A stretch of 64,000 nt of DNA, from assembly GCF_910583865.1 (NCBI RefSeq), contig NZ_CAJTYX010000008.1, forward strand, positions 1-64,000, read 5' to 3'. The notes below the pieces were generated by a model. It saw nothing but the letters and a program-made list of their open reading frames with translations, searched no databases and had not been told where the DNA came from. The position numbers and the translations under genes are program-made. The stretch comes from an uncultured Muribaculum sp. Its GTDB lineage: Bacteria > Bacteroidota > Bacteroidia > Bacteroidales > Muribaculaceae. How positions within the stretch are numbered: position 1 is the stretch's first letter; each line of letters begins with the position of its first letter. Shown here in pieces: positions 16,845 through 26,796 of the stretch.

Positions 16845-17438
16845 ATGACTGAAAGTAGCGATCCGACAACATATGTTTCCGACATAGAACATGCCTGCGA
16901 GATACTTCGCGCAGGCGGTGTCATACTTTATCCTACCGATACGGTATGGGGCATAGGGTGCGACGCCACCGACAGCCGGGCGGTACGTAGGGTCTATAAC
17001 ATAAAACGGCGGGCCGACAGCAAGGCGCTCATACTTCTCGTAGCCGATGGCGACATGATGCGCGCACATTCCGCTCCGCTCCCCGCCGTGGCCGAGATGA
17101 TGATCGCGCACCCCGTTGAAAGGCCCACGACCATAGTGGTCGACGGAGGAAAGGGTCTCGCACCCGAAGTCCTCGCCGACGACGGCAGTGTAGGCATGCG
17201 CATCCCCAACGAAGAATTCGCTCAGACCCTTTGCCGCTCTTTCGGACGTCCGATCGTATCAACCTCAGCCAACATCAGCGGCGAAAAAGCGGCGGCGTGT
17301 TTCTCCGACATCTCCCGTGAGATAATCGAATCCGTCGACTACGTGTGTGTGTCTCGGCGCGACGACACATCCCGGTCCATTCCATCCAAAGTAGTGAAAA
17401 TCGACCGTGACGGTCATCTTTCCATACTCCGCCCGTGA
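16845..17438 (+). CDS. L-threonylcarbamoyladenylate synthase (Sua5/YrdC family)
   Basis: The 197-aa enzyme has the YrdC core: GGVILYPTDTVWGIGCDA, NIKRRADSKALILLV (substrate and ATP contacts), VGMRIPNEEFAQTL and STSANISGEKA. It makes threonylcarbamoyl-AMP for the universal t6A37 tRNA modification. At about 200 residues it is the short form without the Sua5 C-terminal domain. Its TGA overlaps the GTG of the next gene by four bases, so translation is likely coupled to the sugar transferase. Confidence 0.9.
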   Translation: MTESSDPTTYVSDIEHACEILRAGGVILYPTDTVWGIGCDATDSRAVRRVYNIKRRADSKALILLVADGDMMRAHSAPLPAVAEMMIAHPVERPTTIVVDGGKGLAPEVLADDGSVGMRIPNEEFAQTLCRSFGRPIVSTSANISGEKAAACFSDISREIIESVDYVCVSRRDDTSRSIPSKVVKIDRDGHLSILRP

Positions 17439-18802
17439 CACAGATGCAACGTCATAGAGTGATTTATATCTCCGTCGATTTCATAACGACGGCTTTTGCC
17501 GTGCTGCTCTACAATACCCTGCGCTACCATATCGATCCGGCTGCCGCCCATGGGTCATTAGCGGCATTCCTATGGGATCGTAGCGTGATGCTCGAACAGG
17601 TCCTGTTCCCAATTCTCATGATAGGGATATACTGGCTGTCGGGGTATTACAACAATGTATTCCTGAAATCACGCTCGGAAGAACTGGGATGCACCATGCT
17701 GTCATCCCTTCTCGGGACCGCCATATTCTTTGTCCTTGCGCTCATCAACAACGGAACGAACCAGAGGATGACCATATACATACTCATACTATGCCTGTGG
17801 GGAATATTATTCTTATTTGTATATACCGGGCGGCTGCTTATCACCACATATGTGCGACGTGAGGTATACTCCGGCAAATGGATGCGCAACACAATGGTGG
17901 TAGGGAGAGGCGAGGAGGCAGTGAACATGGCCCAACGTCTGCAACGTGAAAGCAGATGGAGCGGAATGCGCATACTCGGATGCATCGCTCCGGACGAAGA
18001 TCTGGAACATAATGTAAAGATACGTCGCCTTGACTGCCTTGTGCTGATGCCTCAGGATAACAGCCATGAGAAAGTGCTCGACACACTTTACAGGATATTG
18101 CCATTAGGCGTTGAAGTTCTCACTTCGCCCGACCTTTACCGTATGCTGACCTCGCAGATGCGTATCGACAAGATTGCCGGAGAACCGCTGGCCAACATAG
18201 GACAAGCCAGGGTGCCGGAATCCACCATTAATGTAAAGAGGCTGTGCGACATAGTAGTGGGACTTTTCGGATTGCTGTTGACAATACCCGTCATGTCGGC
18301 GCTCGCCATAGCCATACGATGCGAATCATCCGGACCCGTCATATTCTCCCAGGAGCGTATCGGGAAAAATAAAAAACCGTTCACCCTCTACAAGCTTCGC
18401 TCCATGAAGCCCGATGCCGAACCGGATGGCCCGGCACTCAGCATACCCCACGACAGCCGTGTGACACGCGTGGGACGATTCATGCGGAAATACCGTCTTG
18501 ACGAACTGCCTCAGTTCTGGAACGTACTCCGTGGCGACATGTCGCTTGTCGGGCCACGCCCGGAACGGGCATACTATGTGGACCGTATCATGGCCCGTGC
18601 GCCATATTACATACTCCTTCAGCAGATAAGGCCCGGACTTACATCTCTCGGGATGGTAAAGTACGGCTATGCCAGCGACATAGACGCAATGCTGGAGCGT
18701 CTGAAATACGATCTCATGTATCTTGAGCGTATTTCATTCTCAACCGATTTTAAAATAATGATTTACACCGTGCGCACGGTGCTGACCGGAAAGGGCATAT
18801 GA
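17435..18802 (+). CDS. Undecaprenyl-phosphate sugar-1-phosphate transferase (polyprenyl glycosylphosphotransferase)
   Basis: The 455-aa protein has about four N-terminal helices, a soluble CoA-binding-like middle (NTMVVGRGEEAVNMAQRL) and a C-terminal bacterial sugar transferase domain (about 265-450). Signature segments are KRLCDIVVGLFGLLLTIPVM, GPVIFSQERIGKNKKPF, LYKLRSMKPDAE, RKYRLDELPQFWNVLRGD and MSLVGPRPERAYYV. It starts exopolysaccharide or surface glycan repeat synthesis by loading sugar-1-phosphate on undecaprenyl phosphate. No glycosyltransferase cluster adjoins it, so it may serve a glycan locus elsewhere, such as protein O-glycosylation. A GTG at 17435 overlaps the upstream stop; ATG at 17444 is an alternative start. 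Confidence 0.9.
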   Translation: MTQMQRHRVIYISVDFITTAFAVLLYNTLRYHIDPAAAHGSLAAFLWDRSVMLEQVLFPILMIGIYWLSGYYNNVFLKSRSEELGCTMLSSLLGTAIFFVLALINNGTNQRMTIYILILCLWGILFLFVYTGRLLITTYVRREVYSGKWMRNTMVVGRGEEAVNMAQRLQRESRWSGMRILGCIAPDEDLEHNVKIRRLDCLVLMPQDNSHEKVLDTLYRILPLGVEVLTSPDLYRMLTSQMRIDKIAGEPLANIGQARVPESTINVKRLCDIVVGLFGLLLTIPVMSALAIAIRCESSGPVIFSQERIGKNKKPFTLYKLRSMKPDAEPDGPALSIPHDSRVTRVGRFMRKYRLDELPQFWNVLRGDMSLVGPRPERAYYVDRIMARAPYYILLQQIRPGLTSLGMVKYGYASDIDAMLERLKYDLMYLERISFSTDFKIMIYTVRTVLTGKGI

Positions 18803-18839
18803 TTTTCCGGCAAGGAATGACCAAACTCACCACCCGCAG

Positions 18840-20645
18840 ATGAAAGAAACATTAAAAAACATATCCGAAAAGGGCGATACATTGTTCTACCGCATGCTCA
18901 TGTGGCGCGAAAAGCATATCAAGGAGAAGAACTTCGTACTTTTCCTCGCGCTCATCGTCGGTATAGTCTGCGGATTCGCCGCCCTGGCATTCAAGTGGCT
19001 GATACATTACATCTCCTCGTCGCTCTTGCTCAACATCGACATAACCGGCGGCAACTACCTCTATCTCGTGTATCCGCTCATAGGCATCATCATAGTGAGC
19101 TGCTACGTGCGATATGTCGTGCGTGACGACATATCACACGGCGTGACAAAGGTGCTGTTTTCCATATCCCAGAATAAAAGCCGTCTGAAGCCACACAACT
19201 GCTACACCTCTGTGGTGGCGGCATCAATCACCATCGGATTCGGCGGATCCGTGGGATCGGAAGGCCCTATCGTCTACACAGGGTCCGCGATAGGCTCCAC
19301 ACTGGGGCAGATGTTCAGGCTATCCCCGCGCCTGCTCATGATACTGGTAGGGTGTGGCGCGGCGGCCGGAGTGGCCGGCATCTTCAAGGCTCCATTGTCG
19401 GGAGCGCTGTTCACATTGGAAGTGCTGATGCTCGACCTTACCACCGTGTCAGTCATGCCGCTGCTGATATCGTCGGTGTCGGCGGCATCCATCGCCTACA
19501 TATTCACCGGCTACGACGTGCAGTTTTTTTTCACACAAAGCGAGAACTTCCTGACCGTGCGCATACCCTTCGCCATACTGCTCGGAGTGGTGTGCGGATT
19601 CGCATCGCTCTACTTTATACGCGTGATGGCCATGATGGAGGGTTTCTACGGAAAAATCAAGAATCCGTGGGTGCGTGCCTCCATAGGCGGAAGCATCCTG
19701 GCGGTGCTGATTTTCATATTCCCCCCTCTCTACGGCGAGGGATACGACGTGATCACCTCCATGATCAACGGCGACACTGCTTCCGTGGTCGACGGCTCGA
19801 TATTCTACGCCGACCGCAACGTGGTGTGGGTGATCGGCCTGTACATCGCCGGGCTGTGCCTCGCCAAGGCTTTCGCAACATCGTCGACCAACGGCGCCGG
19901 TGGGGTTGGAGGAACGTTCGCCCCCTCGCTCTACATGGGATGCATGACAGGATTCTTTTTCGCATACCTCCTCAATCATCTTGGCCTTGGATGCGACCTC
20001 TCGGTCAAGAACTTCGCCCTGATGGGTATGGCCGGGGTGATGTCGGGCGTGATGCACGCCCCGCTTATGGCCATATTCCTCACCGCCGAACTCACAGGAG
20101 GATATGACTTGTTCCTGCCGCTGCTGATAGTCAGCACAATATCCTACGGAACCATAAAGATTTTCGAGCCGTACAGCATCTATGCCATACGTCTGGCCAA
20201 GCGCGGCGAACTGCTCACCCACCACAAGGACAAGTCGGTGCTGCGCCTGCTCAAGATAAACAATGTGATCGAGAACGATTTCAAGCCGGTAAGCCCCGAG
20301 ATGAACCTCAAGCAGATGGTAGACGTCATATCCCAGTCGTCACGCAACCTTTTCCCGGTACTTGATACGGAAGGCCACCTCATGGGCATAGTGCTCCTCG
20401 ACGACATACGCAACATCATGTTCCGCCCCGACCTCTATAAGAAAATGTATGTCAGCAAGTTCATGACCACTCCGCCGGCCACCATACAGATAGGCGACAC
20501 CATGGAAAACGTGATGAAAACCTTCGACCGTACCGGCGCATGGAATCTTCCGGTAGTGGAGGAAGGCCGATACATAGGCTTCGTGTCCAAATCAAAGATT
20601 TTCAACTCCTACCGCCGCGTACTGCGCCACTATAGCGAGGACTGA
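18840..20645 (+). CDS. ClC-family chloride channel/transporter with CBS domains
   Basis: The 601-aa protein has the ClC membrane core at about 35-450 and a pair of CBS domains at about 470-600. The selectivity segment GSVGSEGPIVYTGS supplies the gating glutamate (E141). The segment FKAPLSGALFTLEVL aligns with the helix carrying the internal proton glutamate of ClC antiporters; by eye that position is valine (V195), as in true channels. Other core motifs are GGVGGTFAPSLYMG and MGMAGVMSGVMHAPL. The CBS pair (ISQSSRNLFPVLDTEG and the following repeat) may sense nucleotides. It lies 37 nt after the sugar transferase, probably in one operon. Confidence 0.92.
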   Translation: MKETLKNISEKGDTLFYRMLMWREKHIKEKNFVLFLALIVGIVCGFAALAFKWLIHYISSSLLLNIDITGGNYLYLVYPLIGIIIVSCYVRYVVRDDISHGVTKVLFSISQNKSRLKPHNCYTSVVAASITIGFGGSVGSEGPIVYTGSAIGSTLGQMFRLSPRLLMILVGCGAAAGVAGIFKAPLSGALFTLEVLMLDLTTVSVMPLLISSVSAASIAYIFTGYDVQFFFTQSENFLTVRIPFAILLGVVCGFASLYFIRVMAMMEGFYGKIKNPWVRASIGGSILAVLIFIFPPLYGEGYDVITSMINGDTASVVDGSIFYADRNVVWVIGLYIAGLCLAKAFATSSTNGAGGVGGTFAPSLYMGCMTGFFFAYLLNHLGLGCDLSVKNFALMGMAGVMSGVMHAPLMAIFLTAELTGGYDLFLPLLIVSTISYGTIKIFEPYSIYAIRLAKRGELLTHHKDKSVLRLLKINNVIENDFKPVSPEMNLKQMVDVISQSSRNLFPVLDTEGHLMGIVLLDDIRNIMFRPDLYKKMYVSKFMTTPPATIQIGDTMENVMKTFDRTGAWNLPVVEEGRYIGFVSKSKIFNSYRRVLRHYSED

Positions 20646-20705
20646 CATCTGGAAATTGTGTTGTCAAACACATTTCCACAGCTACTTTCAAACGGCATTT
20701 TATGC

Positions 20706-20713
20706 TATCTTTG
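20706..20713 (+). promoter_or_regulatory. -7 motif of the membrane pyrophosphatase gene
   Basis: TATCTTTG fits TAnnTTTG and would give a leader of about 110 nt before the ATG at 20833. Confidence 0.6.
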
Positions 20714-20832
20714 TAGGTACAAATCGAATCGATTCGGAGAAGATGCCTACACGCCTGCTGCATGAAGGCACACCCTCTGTGGAGAGATGACATATAACCA
20801 CCATTCATCAACTTAAAATCTTGAATTATTTC

Positions 20833-23040
20833 ATGGAAAGTACGCTTTTCTGGATTGTGCCGGGCGCATCGGTAGTAGCTTTGCTGCTCGCCTGGTATTT
20901 CTACCGGCAGATGCTCCGCGAGAGCGAAGGCACCGACACTATGCAAAAAATAGCCCGCTATGTACGCCAGGGTGCCATGTCCTATCTGAAACAGCAATAC
21001 CGCATAGTCGGCATTGTCTTTCTTGGACTTGTCGTGCTGTTTTCGATAATGGCCTACGGCTTCAACCTGCAAAATCCCTGGGTACCCGTAGCATTCCTCA
21101 CGGGAGGATTCTTTTCCGGGCTGTCGGGATTTCTCGGGATGAAAACCGCCACTTACGCATCGGCCCGTACCGCCAATGCCGCCCGGCGTTCGCTCGACGG
21201 AGGATTGCGCATAGCCTTTCGTTCGGGAGCCGTCATGGGTCTTATCGTGGTAGGCCTCGGCCTCCTTGACATAGCGTTCTGGTACATACTGCTCAACTGC
21301 TGTGTCGACATACTCCCGGGTGACGCGCCTACCGCCAAACTGTGCATGATCACCACCACGATGCTCACATTCGGGATGGGGGCATCGACCCAGGCCCTTT
21401 TTGCCCGCGTTGGCGGAGGCATATACACCAAGGCCGCCGACGTCGGTGCCGACCTCGTGGGAAAAGTCGAAGCCGGCATCCCGGAGGATGATCCGCGCAA
21501 CCCGGCCACCATCGCCGACAACGTGGGCGACAACGTTGGCGACGTCGCCGGCATGGGAGCCGACCTTTACGAATCATACTGCGGCTCCATCCTGGCCACA
21601 TCGGCCCTCGGCGCCGCAGCCTTCATAGCATCCGGAGATGTCGACATGCAGATGCGCGCCGTGATAGCGCCCATGCTCATCGCCGCCGTAGGATGCCTGC
21701 TCTCAATAATCGGCATATTCTCGGTGCGCACAAAAGAGAATGCCACCATGCGCCAACTGCTCGGAGCGCTCTCGTTCGGCACCAACCTTAGCTCCGCGCT
21801 CATCGTCGGGGCGACATTCCTTATCCTTTGGCTACTACAGCTCGACAACTGGTTCTGGATAGGCATGGCGGTCGTGATCGGACTGGTTGTCGGCATCGTG
21901 ATAGGAAGATCCACGGAGTACTATACCTCCCAGTCCTACAAGCCCACACGCCGTCTCTCCGAAAGCGGACAGACCGGCCCGGCCACGGTCATAATCTCGG
22001 GGGTAGGACTCGGCATGATATCCACCGCCGTACCGGTAGTGGCGGTAGTGGCGGGGATCATACTTTCATACTGGTTTGCTTCCGGCTTTGACTTCACCAA
22101 CATCGCGATGGGCCTCTACGGCATAGGAATCGCTGCCGTGGGCATGCTGTCGACCCTCGGAATCACACTTGCCACCGACGCCTACGGTCCTATCGCCGAC
22201 AATGCAGGCGGCAATGCCGAGATGAGCGGTCTCGGCCCGGAGGTGCGACGCCGGACCGACGCCCTTGATTCGCTGGGCAATACCACCGCAGCAACAGGCA
22301 AAGGATTTGCCATAGGCTCGGCAGCCTTGACAGGCCTGGCCCTGCTGGCCTCGTATGTCGAGGAGATACGCATCGGCATGACACGTCTCGGACAAGAATT
22401 CCTCTCGCTCCCGGGCAATGTAAGTGTCCGTCTGCACGACGCATCATTCACCGACTTCATGACATATTTCGACGTCAACCTGATGAATCCGAAAGTGCTC
22501 GCGGGCATATTCATCGGCTCGATGATGGCATTCCTTTTCTGCGGACTGACGATGAACGCCGTAGGACGCGCCGCCGCCCACATGGTAGAGGAAGTGCGCC
22601 GCCAGTTCCGTGAGATAAAAGGGATACTCTCCGGAGAAGCCGAACCCGACTACGCGCGTTGTGTACAAATTTCCACGAAAGGCGCACAGCGCGAGATGGT
22701 GTTCCCCTCGCTGTTGGCCATCATCGCCCCTATTGTCACCGGACTCGTGTTCGGAGTGCCGGGCGTGATCGGCCTGCTCGTCGGCGGCCTCGGCTCCGGT
22801 TTCGTACTGGCGATTTTCATGGCCAATGCCGGAGGAGCGTGGGACAATGCCAAGAAATATGTCGAAGAGGGCAATTTCGGCGGAAAAGGGAGCGACGTGC
22901 ACAAGGCCACTGTGGTCGGCGACACCGTGGGCGATCCTTTCAAGGACACCTCCGGCCCGAGCCTCAACATACTCATCAAACTCATGTCGATGGTGGCCAT
23001 AGTCATGGCCGGGCTGACAGTGACATGGAGTCTGTTCTGA
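20833..23040 (+). CDS. hppA: Ion-translocating membrane pyrophosphatase
   Basis: The 735-aa protein has about 16 helices and all membrane-PPase signatures: GGGIYTKAADVGADLVGKVE, EDDPRNPATIADNVGDNVGD, ATDAYGPIADNAGGNAEMSG and a C-terminal GDTVGDPFKDTSGPSLN. It hydrolyses cytoplasmic pyrophosphate and pumps Na+ and/or H+. The motif GNTTAATGKG has alanine where potassium-independent enzymes have lysine, so it should be the K+-dependent type; some Bacteroides homologues pump both Na+ and H+. A TTG four codons upstream is in frame, but ATG at 20833 is preferred. It is monocistronic, with a clear terminator. Confidence 0.95.
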   Translation: MESTLFWIVPGASVVALLLAWYFYRQMLRESEGTDTMQKIARYVRQGAMSYLKQQYRIVGIVFLGLVVLFSIMAYGFNLQNPWVPVAFLTGGFFSGLSGFLGMKTATYASARTANAARRSLDGGLRIAFRSGAVMGLIVVGLGLLDIAFWYILLNCCVDILPGDAPTAKLCMITTTMLTFGMGASTQALFARVGGGIYTKAADVGADLVGKVEAGIPEDDPRNPATIADNVGDNVGDVAGMGADLYESYCGSILATSALGAAAFIASGDVDMQMRAVIAPMLIAAVGCLLSIIGIFSVRTKENATMRQLLGALSFGTNLSSALIVGATFLILWLLQLDNWFWIGMAVVIGLVVGIVIGRSTEYYTSQSYKPTRRLSESGQTGPATVIISGVGLGMISTAVPVVAVVAGIILSYWFASGFDFTNIAMGLYGIGIAAVGMLSTLGITLATDAYGPIADNAGGNAEMSGLGPEVRRRTDALDSLGNTTAATGKGFAIGSAALTGLALLASYVEEIRIGMTRLGQEFLSLPGNVSVRLHDASFTDFMTYFDVNLMNPKVLAGIFIGSMMAFLFCGLTMNAVGRAAAHMVEEVRRQFREIKGILSGEAEPDYARCVQISTKGAQREMVFPSLLAIIAPIVTGLVFGVPGVIGLLVGGLGSGFVLAIFMANAGGAWDNAKKYVEEGNFGGKGSDVHKATVVGDTVGDPFKDTSGPSLNILIKLMSMVAIVMAGLTVTWSLF

Positions 23041-23063
23041 CAATACATACACATATCTGACGG

Positions 23064-23103
23064 ACGGCGGGATGTCGAGAAATCCGACACCCCGCCGTTT
23101 TTT
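23064..23103 (+). terminator. Rho-independent terminator of hppA
   Basis: ACGGCGGG pairs with CCCGCCGT, and GTCG with CGAC above a 2-nt internal bulge on each side. TTTTT follows, 24 nt after the hppA stop. Confidence 0.85.
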
Positions 23104-23109
23104 GTGAGG

Positions 23110-23155
23110 TGATAAGCTATTCCGGTTGGTCAGACTCGTCCGACCGGTCGGATTG
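23110..23155. repeat. GTCnGACnn repeat array, copy 1
   Basis: Three 9-bp units (GTCAGACTC, GTCCGACCG, GTCGGATTG) at 23129-23155 follow a flank TGATAAGCTATTCCG that is the exact complement of the flank of copy 2. It lies between the hppA terminator and the typA promoter. Confidence 0.8.
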
Positions 23156-23250
23156 ATTTTTACACACAGCCGGTGTTTTCCGACGTTTTTATGATGCCGG
23201 TCGCCCAACATTTTGCCAAGAATGGAGAGCGCCGATTAAAGTAAAATTCG

Positions 23251-23258
23251 TAACTTTG
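23251..23258 (+). promoter_or_regulatory. -7 motif of typA
   Basis: TAACTTTG fits TAnnTTTG, 34 nt before the ATG. Confidence 0.65.
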
Positions 23259-23292
23259 CGCCCGAATTGAAGAGAAACATTTACAACGACAC

Positions 23293-25092
23293 ATGCAGAA
23301 CATCAGAAACATCGCCATCATCGCCCATGTCGACCACGGCAAGACGACGCTCGTCGACAAGATGCTACTTGCCGGCCATCTCTTCCGCGAGAACCAGAAT
23401 GCGGGAGAACTCATCCTTGACAACAACGACCTGGAACGCGAACGTGGCATCACGATCCTGTCAAAGAATGTTTCAATTGACTATAAAGGCACAAAAATCA
23501 ACATTATAGACACTCCGGGACACGCCGACTTCGGCGGAGAGGTGGAGCGCGTGCTCAATATGGCCGACGGCTGTCTGCTGCTGGTCGACGCATTCGAAGG
23601 CCCGATGCCCCAGACCCGTTTCGTGCTTCAGAAAGCCATACAGATGGGTCTCAAGCCTGTGGTGGTGGTCAACAAGGTCGACAAGCCCAACTGCCGCCCC
23701 GACGAAGTGCAGGAGATGGTGTTCGACCTGATGTTCAACCTCGACGCCACCGAGGACCAGCTCGACTTCCCGACCGTCTACGGATCGGCCAAGCAAGGAT
23801 GGATGTCGACAGACTGGCGCAAGCCTGCCGAGGACATAACTGCGGTGCTCGATGCCATCATCGAATACATCCCGGCCCCGAAAACCCTTGAAGGCGACCC
23901 CCAGATGCTGATCACATCGCTCGACTACTCCAACTACGTAGGACGTATAGCCGTAGGACGAGTGCATCGCGGCACGCTGCGCGAAGGCATGGAAATAGGC
24001 CTCTGCAAGAGCGACGGCACTGTAGTAAAACAGCGCATCAAGGAGCTGCACACATTCGAAGGTATGGGACGCAAGCGTGTGAGCGAAGTCAGCTCCGGCG
24101 ACATATGTGCGCTTGTCGGTCTCGAAGGATTCGAGATCGGCGACACCATCACTGTCCCCGACAATCCCGAGCCGCTGCCGCGCATCGCCATCGACGAGCC
24201 TACAATGTCGATGACATTCACCATCAACGACTCCCCATTCTTCGGACGCGACGGAAAGTATGTCACCTCACGCCACATCGCCGACCGACTCACACGCGAG
24301 CTTGACAAGAACCTCGCCCTGCGTGTGAAGAAAGCCGACCATGAGGACGTATGGACCGTGTTCGGCCGAGGCGTGCTCCATCTGTCGGTGCTCATCGAGA
24401 CAATGCGCCGCGAAGGCTACGAGCTACAGGTGGGCCAGCCGCAGGTAATCATAAAGGAAATCGACGGACGCAAGTGCGAGCCTGTCGAACTTCTCACTAT
24501 CAATGTGCCCGAGGAGTATTCAAGCAAAATCATCGACATGGTGACGCGCCGCAAAGGCGAGATGGTAAGCATGAACACGCAGAACGACCGCCTGCACATA
24601 GAGTTCAACATACCATCGCGCGGCATCATCGGCCTGCGCAACAATGTGCTGACAGCATCGGCGGGCGAAGCCATCATGGCCCACCGCTTCCTCGAATACC
24701 AGCCGTGGAAAGGCGACATCGAACGTCGTACCAACGGCTCGCTCATAGCCATGGAGGCAGGTACGGCCTATGCCTACGCCATCGACAAGCTACAGGATCG
24801 CGGACGCTTCTTCATATTCCCGCAAGAGGAGGTCTACGCCGGCCAGGTCGTGGGCGAGAGCGCCAAGGACCGCGACATAGTGATCAACGTTACCAAGTCG
24901 AAGAAACTCACCAACATGCGCGCCTCCGGTGCCGACGACAAGGCCAAGATCATTCCGCCAGTAGTGTTCAGCCTTGAGGAAGCCCTCGAATACATCAAGG
25001 AGGACGAATATGTCGAAGTGACCCCCCATCATCTGCGCCTCCGCAAGATAATCCTCGACGAGCTCGAGCGCAAACGCGCCAACAAGGAGTAA
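23293..25092 (+). CDS. typA: Translational GTPase TypA/BipA
   Basis: The 599-aa protein has a G domain at 1-200 ([15 protein letters not shown] as G1, ERERGIT as G2, [16 protein letters not shown] as G3, [10 protein letters not shown] as G4), then translation-factor domain II and two EF-G-like domains. The C-terminal BipA domain contains [38 protein letters not shown] and [10 protein letters not shown]. It binds the ribosome and is needed for efficient 50S assembly and stress adaptation. Length and motifs are normal. Confidence 0.96.
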   Translation: MQNIRNIAIIAHVDHGKTTLVDKMLLAGHLFRENQNAGELILDNNDLERERGITILSKNVSIDYKGTKINIIDTPGHADFGGEVERVLNMADGCLLLVDAFEGPMPQTRFVLQKAIQMGLKPVVVVNKVDKPNCRPDEVQEMVFDLMFNLDATEDQLDFPTVYGSAKQGWMSTDWRKPAEDITAVLDAIIEYIPAPKTLEGDPQMLITSLDYSNYVGRIAVGRVHRGTLREGMEIGLCKSDGTVVKQRIKELHTFEGMGRKRVSEVSSGDICALVGLEGFEIGDTITVPDNPEPLPRIAIDEPTMSMTFTINDSPFFGRDGKYVTSRHIADRLTRELDKNLALRVKKADHEDVWTVFGRGVLHLSVLIETMRREGYELQVGQPQVIIKEIDGRKCEPVELLTINVPEEYSSKIIDMVTRRKGEMVSMNTQNDRLHIEFNIPSRGIIGLRNNVLTASAGEAIMAHRFLEYQPWKGDIERRTNGSLIAMEAGTAYAYAIDKLQDRGRFFIFPQEEVYAGQVVGESAKDRDIVINVTKSKKLTNMRASGADDKAKIIPPVVFSLEEALEYIKEDEYVEVTPHHLRLRKIILDELERKRANKE

Positions 25093-25119
25093 ACAATCAT
25101 CCTCTCAAAGTAAAAATGA

Positions 25120-25148
25120 ACCGGGTCGCTGACAATCAGCGACCCGGT
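25120..25148. terminator. Bidirectional terminator between typA and the MFS gene
   Basis: ACCGGGTCGCTGA and its exact complement form a 13-bp stem with loop CAA. It is flanked by AAAATG and CATTTT, so T-rich sequence follows it in both directions. It serves the converging typA and MFS transcripts. Confidence 0.85.
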
Positions 25149-25214
25149 CCATTTTCATTATCTCCGGAAGCCTGTTCAAATCCACATGACAGGCTCTGAT
25201 AATACGGTTAACAA

Positions 25215-26678
25215 TTATTCCTGAGTGCGTCCTTCCTCCTCGAATATTTCAGTCTCCTTGTCGGGAGCGATGTTGGGAAGTTCAAGGCCGTAATGCTTTT
25301 TGGCATCGAGAGCCTTCAGCCACAAGCCGAACAGAAGGGCAAGTACGCCGAGCGATGCGAACAGTAGCATAGGATTGGTATAGTCATACTTCATCGGGTC
25401 GGTCACTCCGGGGTTGGATGCCGTAAGCACGATGCCTATCAGTATCGGGAAGAGCGACAGACCGATGTTCTGCACCCAGAATATCAACGAATAGGCCGAG
25501 CCGAGGAAACGCTTGTCCATGATCTTGGGCACTGAAGGCCAGAGAGCCGCAGGAACCAGCGAGAATGATATGCCGAGGAGCACTATAGCGCTGAACGCCA
25601 ACCATTCCGTGGGATACTTTGGGAGGACGAGCGCGAAAGTCAGGTGACACACTATCATCAGGAGCGCTCCAAGGATGAGCATCGTCGCGCCCTTGCCTTT
25701 ACGGTCAAGGAAATAGCCGAGAGCGGGTGTAAGGATAGCAGCACCTATCGGGAACCAGCGGAATATGTCGGATGCCGTCGTAGCATCGATTCCGAGATTG
25801 CACTGGAGCATATTGGCCGCATAGCGCTGGAAGGGGAAAATGGCCGAATAGTAGAGCACACAAAGCATGGCGATGATCCAGAAGAGACGCGAGCCGAAGA
25901 TATTTCCTACATCGGAGAGCTTGAACTCCTCTTCGGCAGTCTCGTCGCCGGCGGCTGCCTTTGCGCCGAGTTGCGCGTCGAGCTTGCGGTCCATGACAGT
26001 AAACACCGAGAATGCAATCAGTCCGATGAATAGGAGAGCCGTGCAGAATGCCACCGGAGGGACTACCGAAGGATTACTGCCGCCCATCCAGTCGGCCAGA
26101 CGTGGCGACACCGAGAATATGGCGAACACACCGATACGCGCTATGGCCATCTCAAGACCCATGGCCAGAGCCATCTCCTTTCCTTCAAACCATTTCGCGA
26201 TAGCCTTGCTGACGGTGATGCCGGCCATCTCGCAGCCGCAGCCGAAAATCATGAAACCGAAAGCGGCGAGCTTGGCGCTTCCGGGCATGGCCGTCCACCA
26301 GGAAGAGAGCCACTGTTCAAGAGCCGAACCTGTGAACGGATCGCTGATGGCATATAGCTTTATGCATGCGCCGACAACCATCACTGATGCAGATAACGTG
26401 CCGGTGAAGCGCACGCCCATCTTGTCGAGGATGATACCGGCAAGTATCAGGAAGCCGAACACGTTAAGTATATATTCCGCGCCCGCGTAGTAGCCGAACG
26501 CGTCGGGCGACCATCCGCGCTGTGTCTCTATGAGAGACTGGAGGGGCGACATCACATCGACAAACATGTAGGCGAAAAGCATCATCGCGGCAATGAGTAT
26601 CAGCGCTGTCCAGCGCGCCCACGCCTTGTCGTTAAGTGCCTGTGCGGACATGTCCGCCACTTTACTTAATATAGCCAT
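25215..26678 (-). CDS. Major facilitator superfamily transporter
   Basis: The 487-aa protein has 12 predicted helices. The first MFS loop motif is degenerate (GIILDKMGVRFTGTLSAS), and a central cytoplasmic loop of about 30 charged residues (DAQLGAKAAAGDETAEEEFK) separates the halves. It resembles the Bacteroidota MFS branch related to lysosomal dipeptide transporter MFSD1 (family knowledge, moderate confidence). The acidic C-terminal tail ends EIFEEEGRTQE. Substrate unknown. It converges on typA and is divergent from the AI-2E-family gene. Confidence 0.88.
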   Translation of the reverse strand: MAILSKVADMSAQALNDKAWARWTALILIAAMMLFAYMFVDVMSPLQSLIETQRGWSPDAFGYYAGAEYILNVFGFLILAGIILDKMGVRFTGTLSASVMVVGACIKLYAISDPFTGSALEQWLSSWWTAMPGSAKLAAFGFMIFGCGCEMAGITVSKAIAKWFEGKEMALAMGLEMAIARIGVFAIFSVSPRLADWMGGSNPSVVPPVAFCTALLFIGLIAFSVFTVMDRKLDAQLGAKAAAGDETAEEEFKLSDVGNIFGSRLFWIIAMLCVLYYSAIFPFQRYAANMLQCNLGIDATTASDIFRWFPIGAAILTPALGYFLDRKGKGATMLILGALLMIVCHLTFALVLPKYPTEWLAFSAIVLLGISFSLVPAALWPSVPKIMDKRFLGSAYSLIFWVQNIGLSLFPILIGIVLTASNPGVTDPMKYDYTNPMLLFASLGVLALLFGLWLKALDAKKHYGLELPNIAPDKETEIFEEEGRTQE

Positions 26679-26717
26679 TTTCTATGTAATAATGATTTTG
26701 GTTTGATTTTCGAGGAA

Positions 26718-26725
26718 CAAATTTA
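26718..26725 (-). promoter_or_regulatory. -7 motif of the MFS gene
   Basis: The minus strand reads TAAATTTG, 40 nt before the start at 26678. Confidence 0.6.
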
Positions 26726-26796
26726 TGCAAAAATGAGCGGATTACGGAAAAAATAACTAATTTCGTAACATTATTTTGCATTTAGACCCCGTTGAT

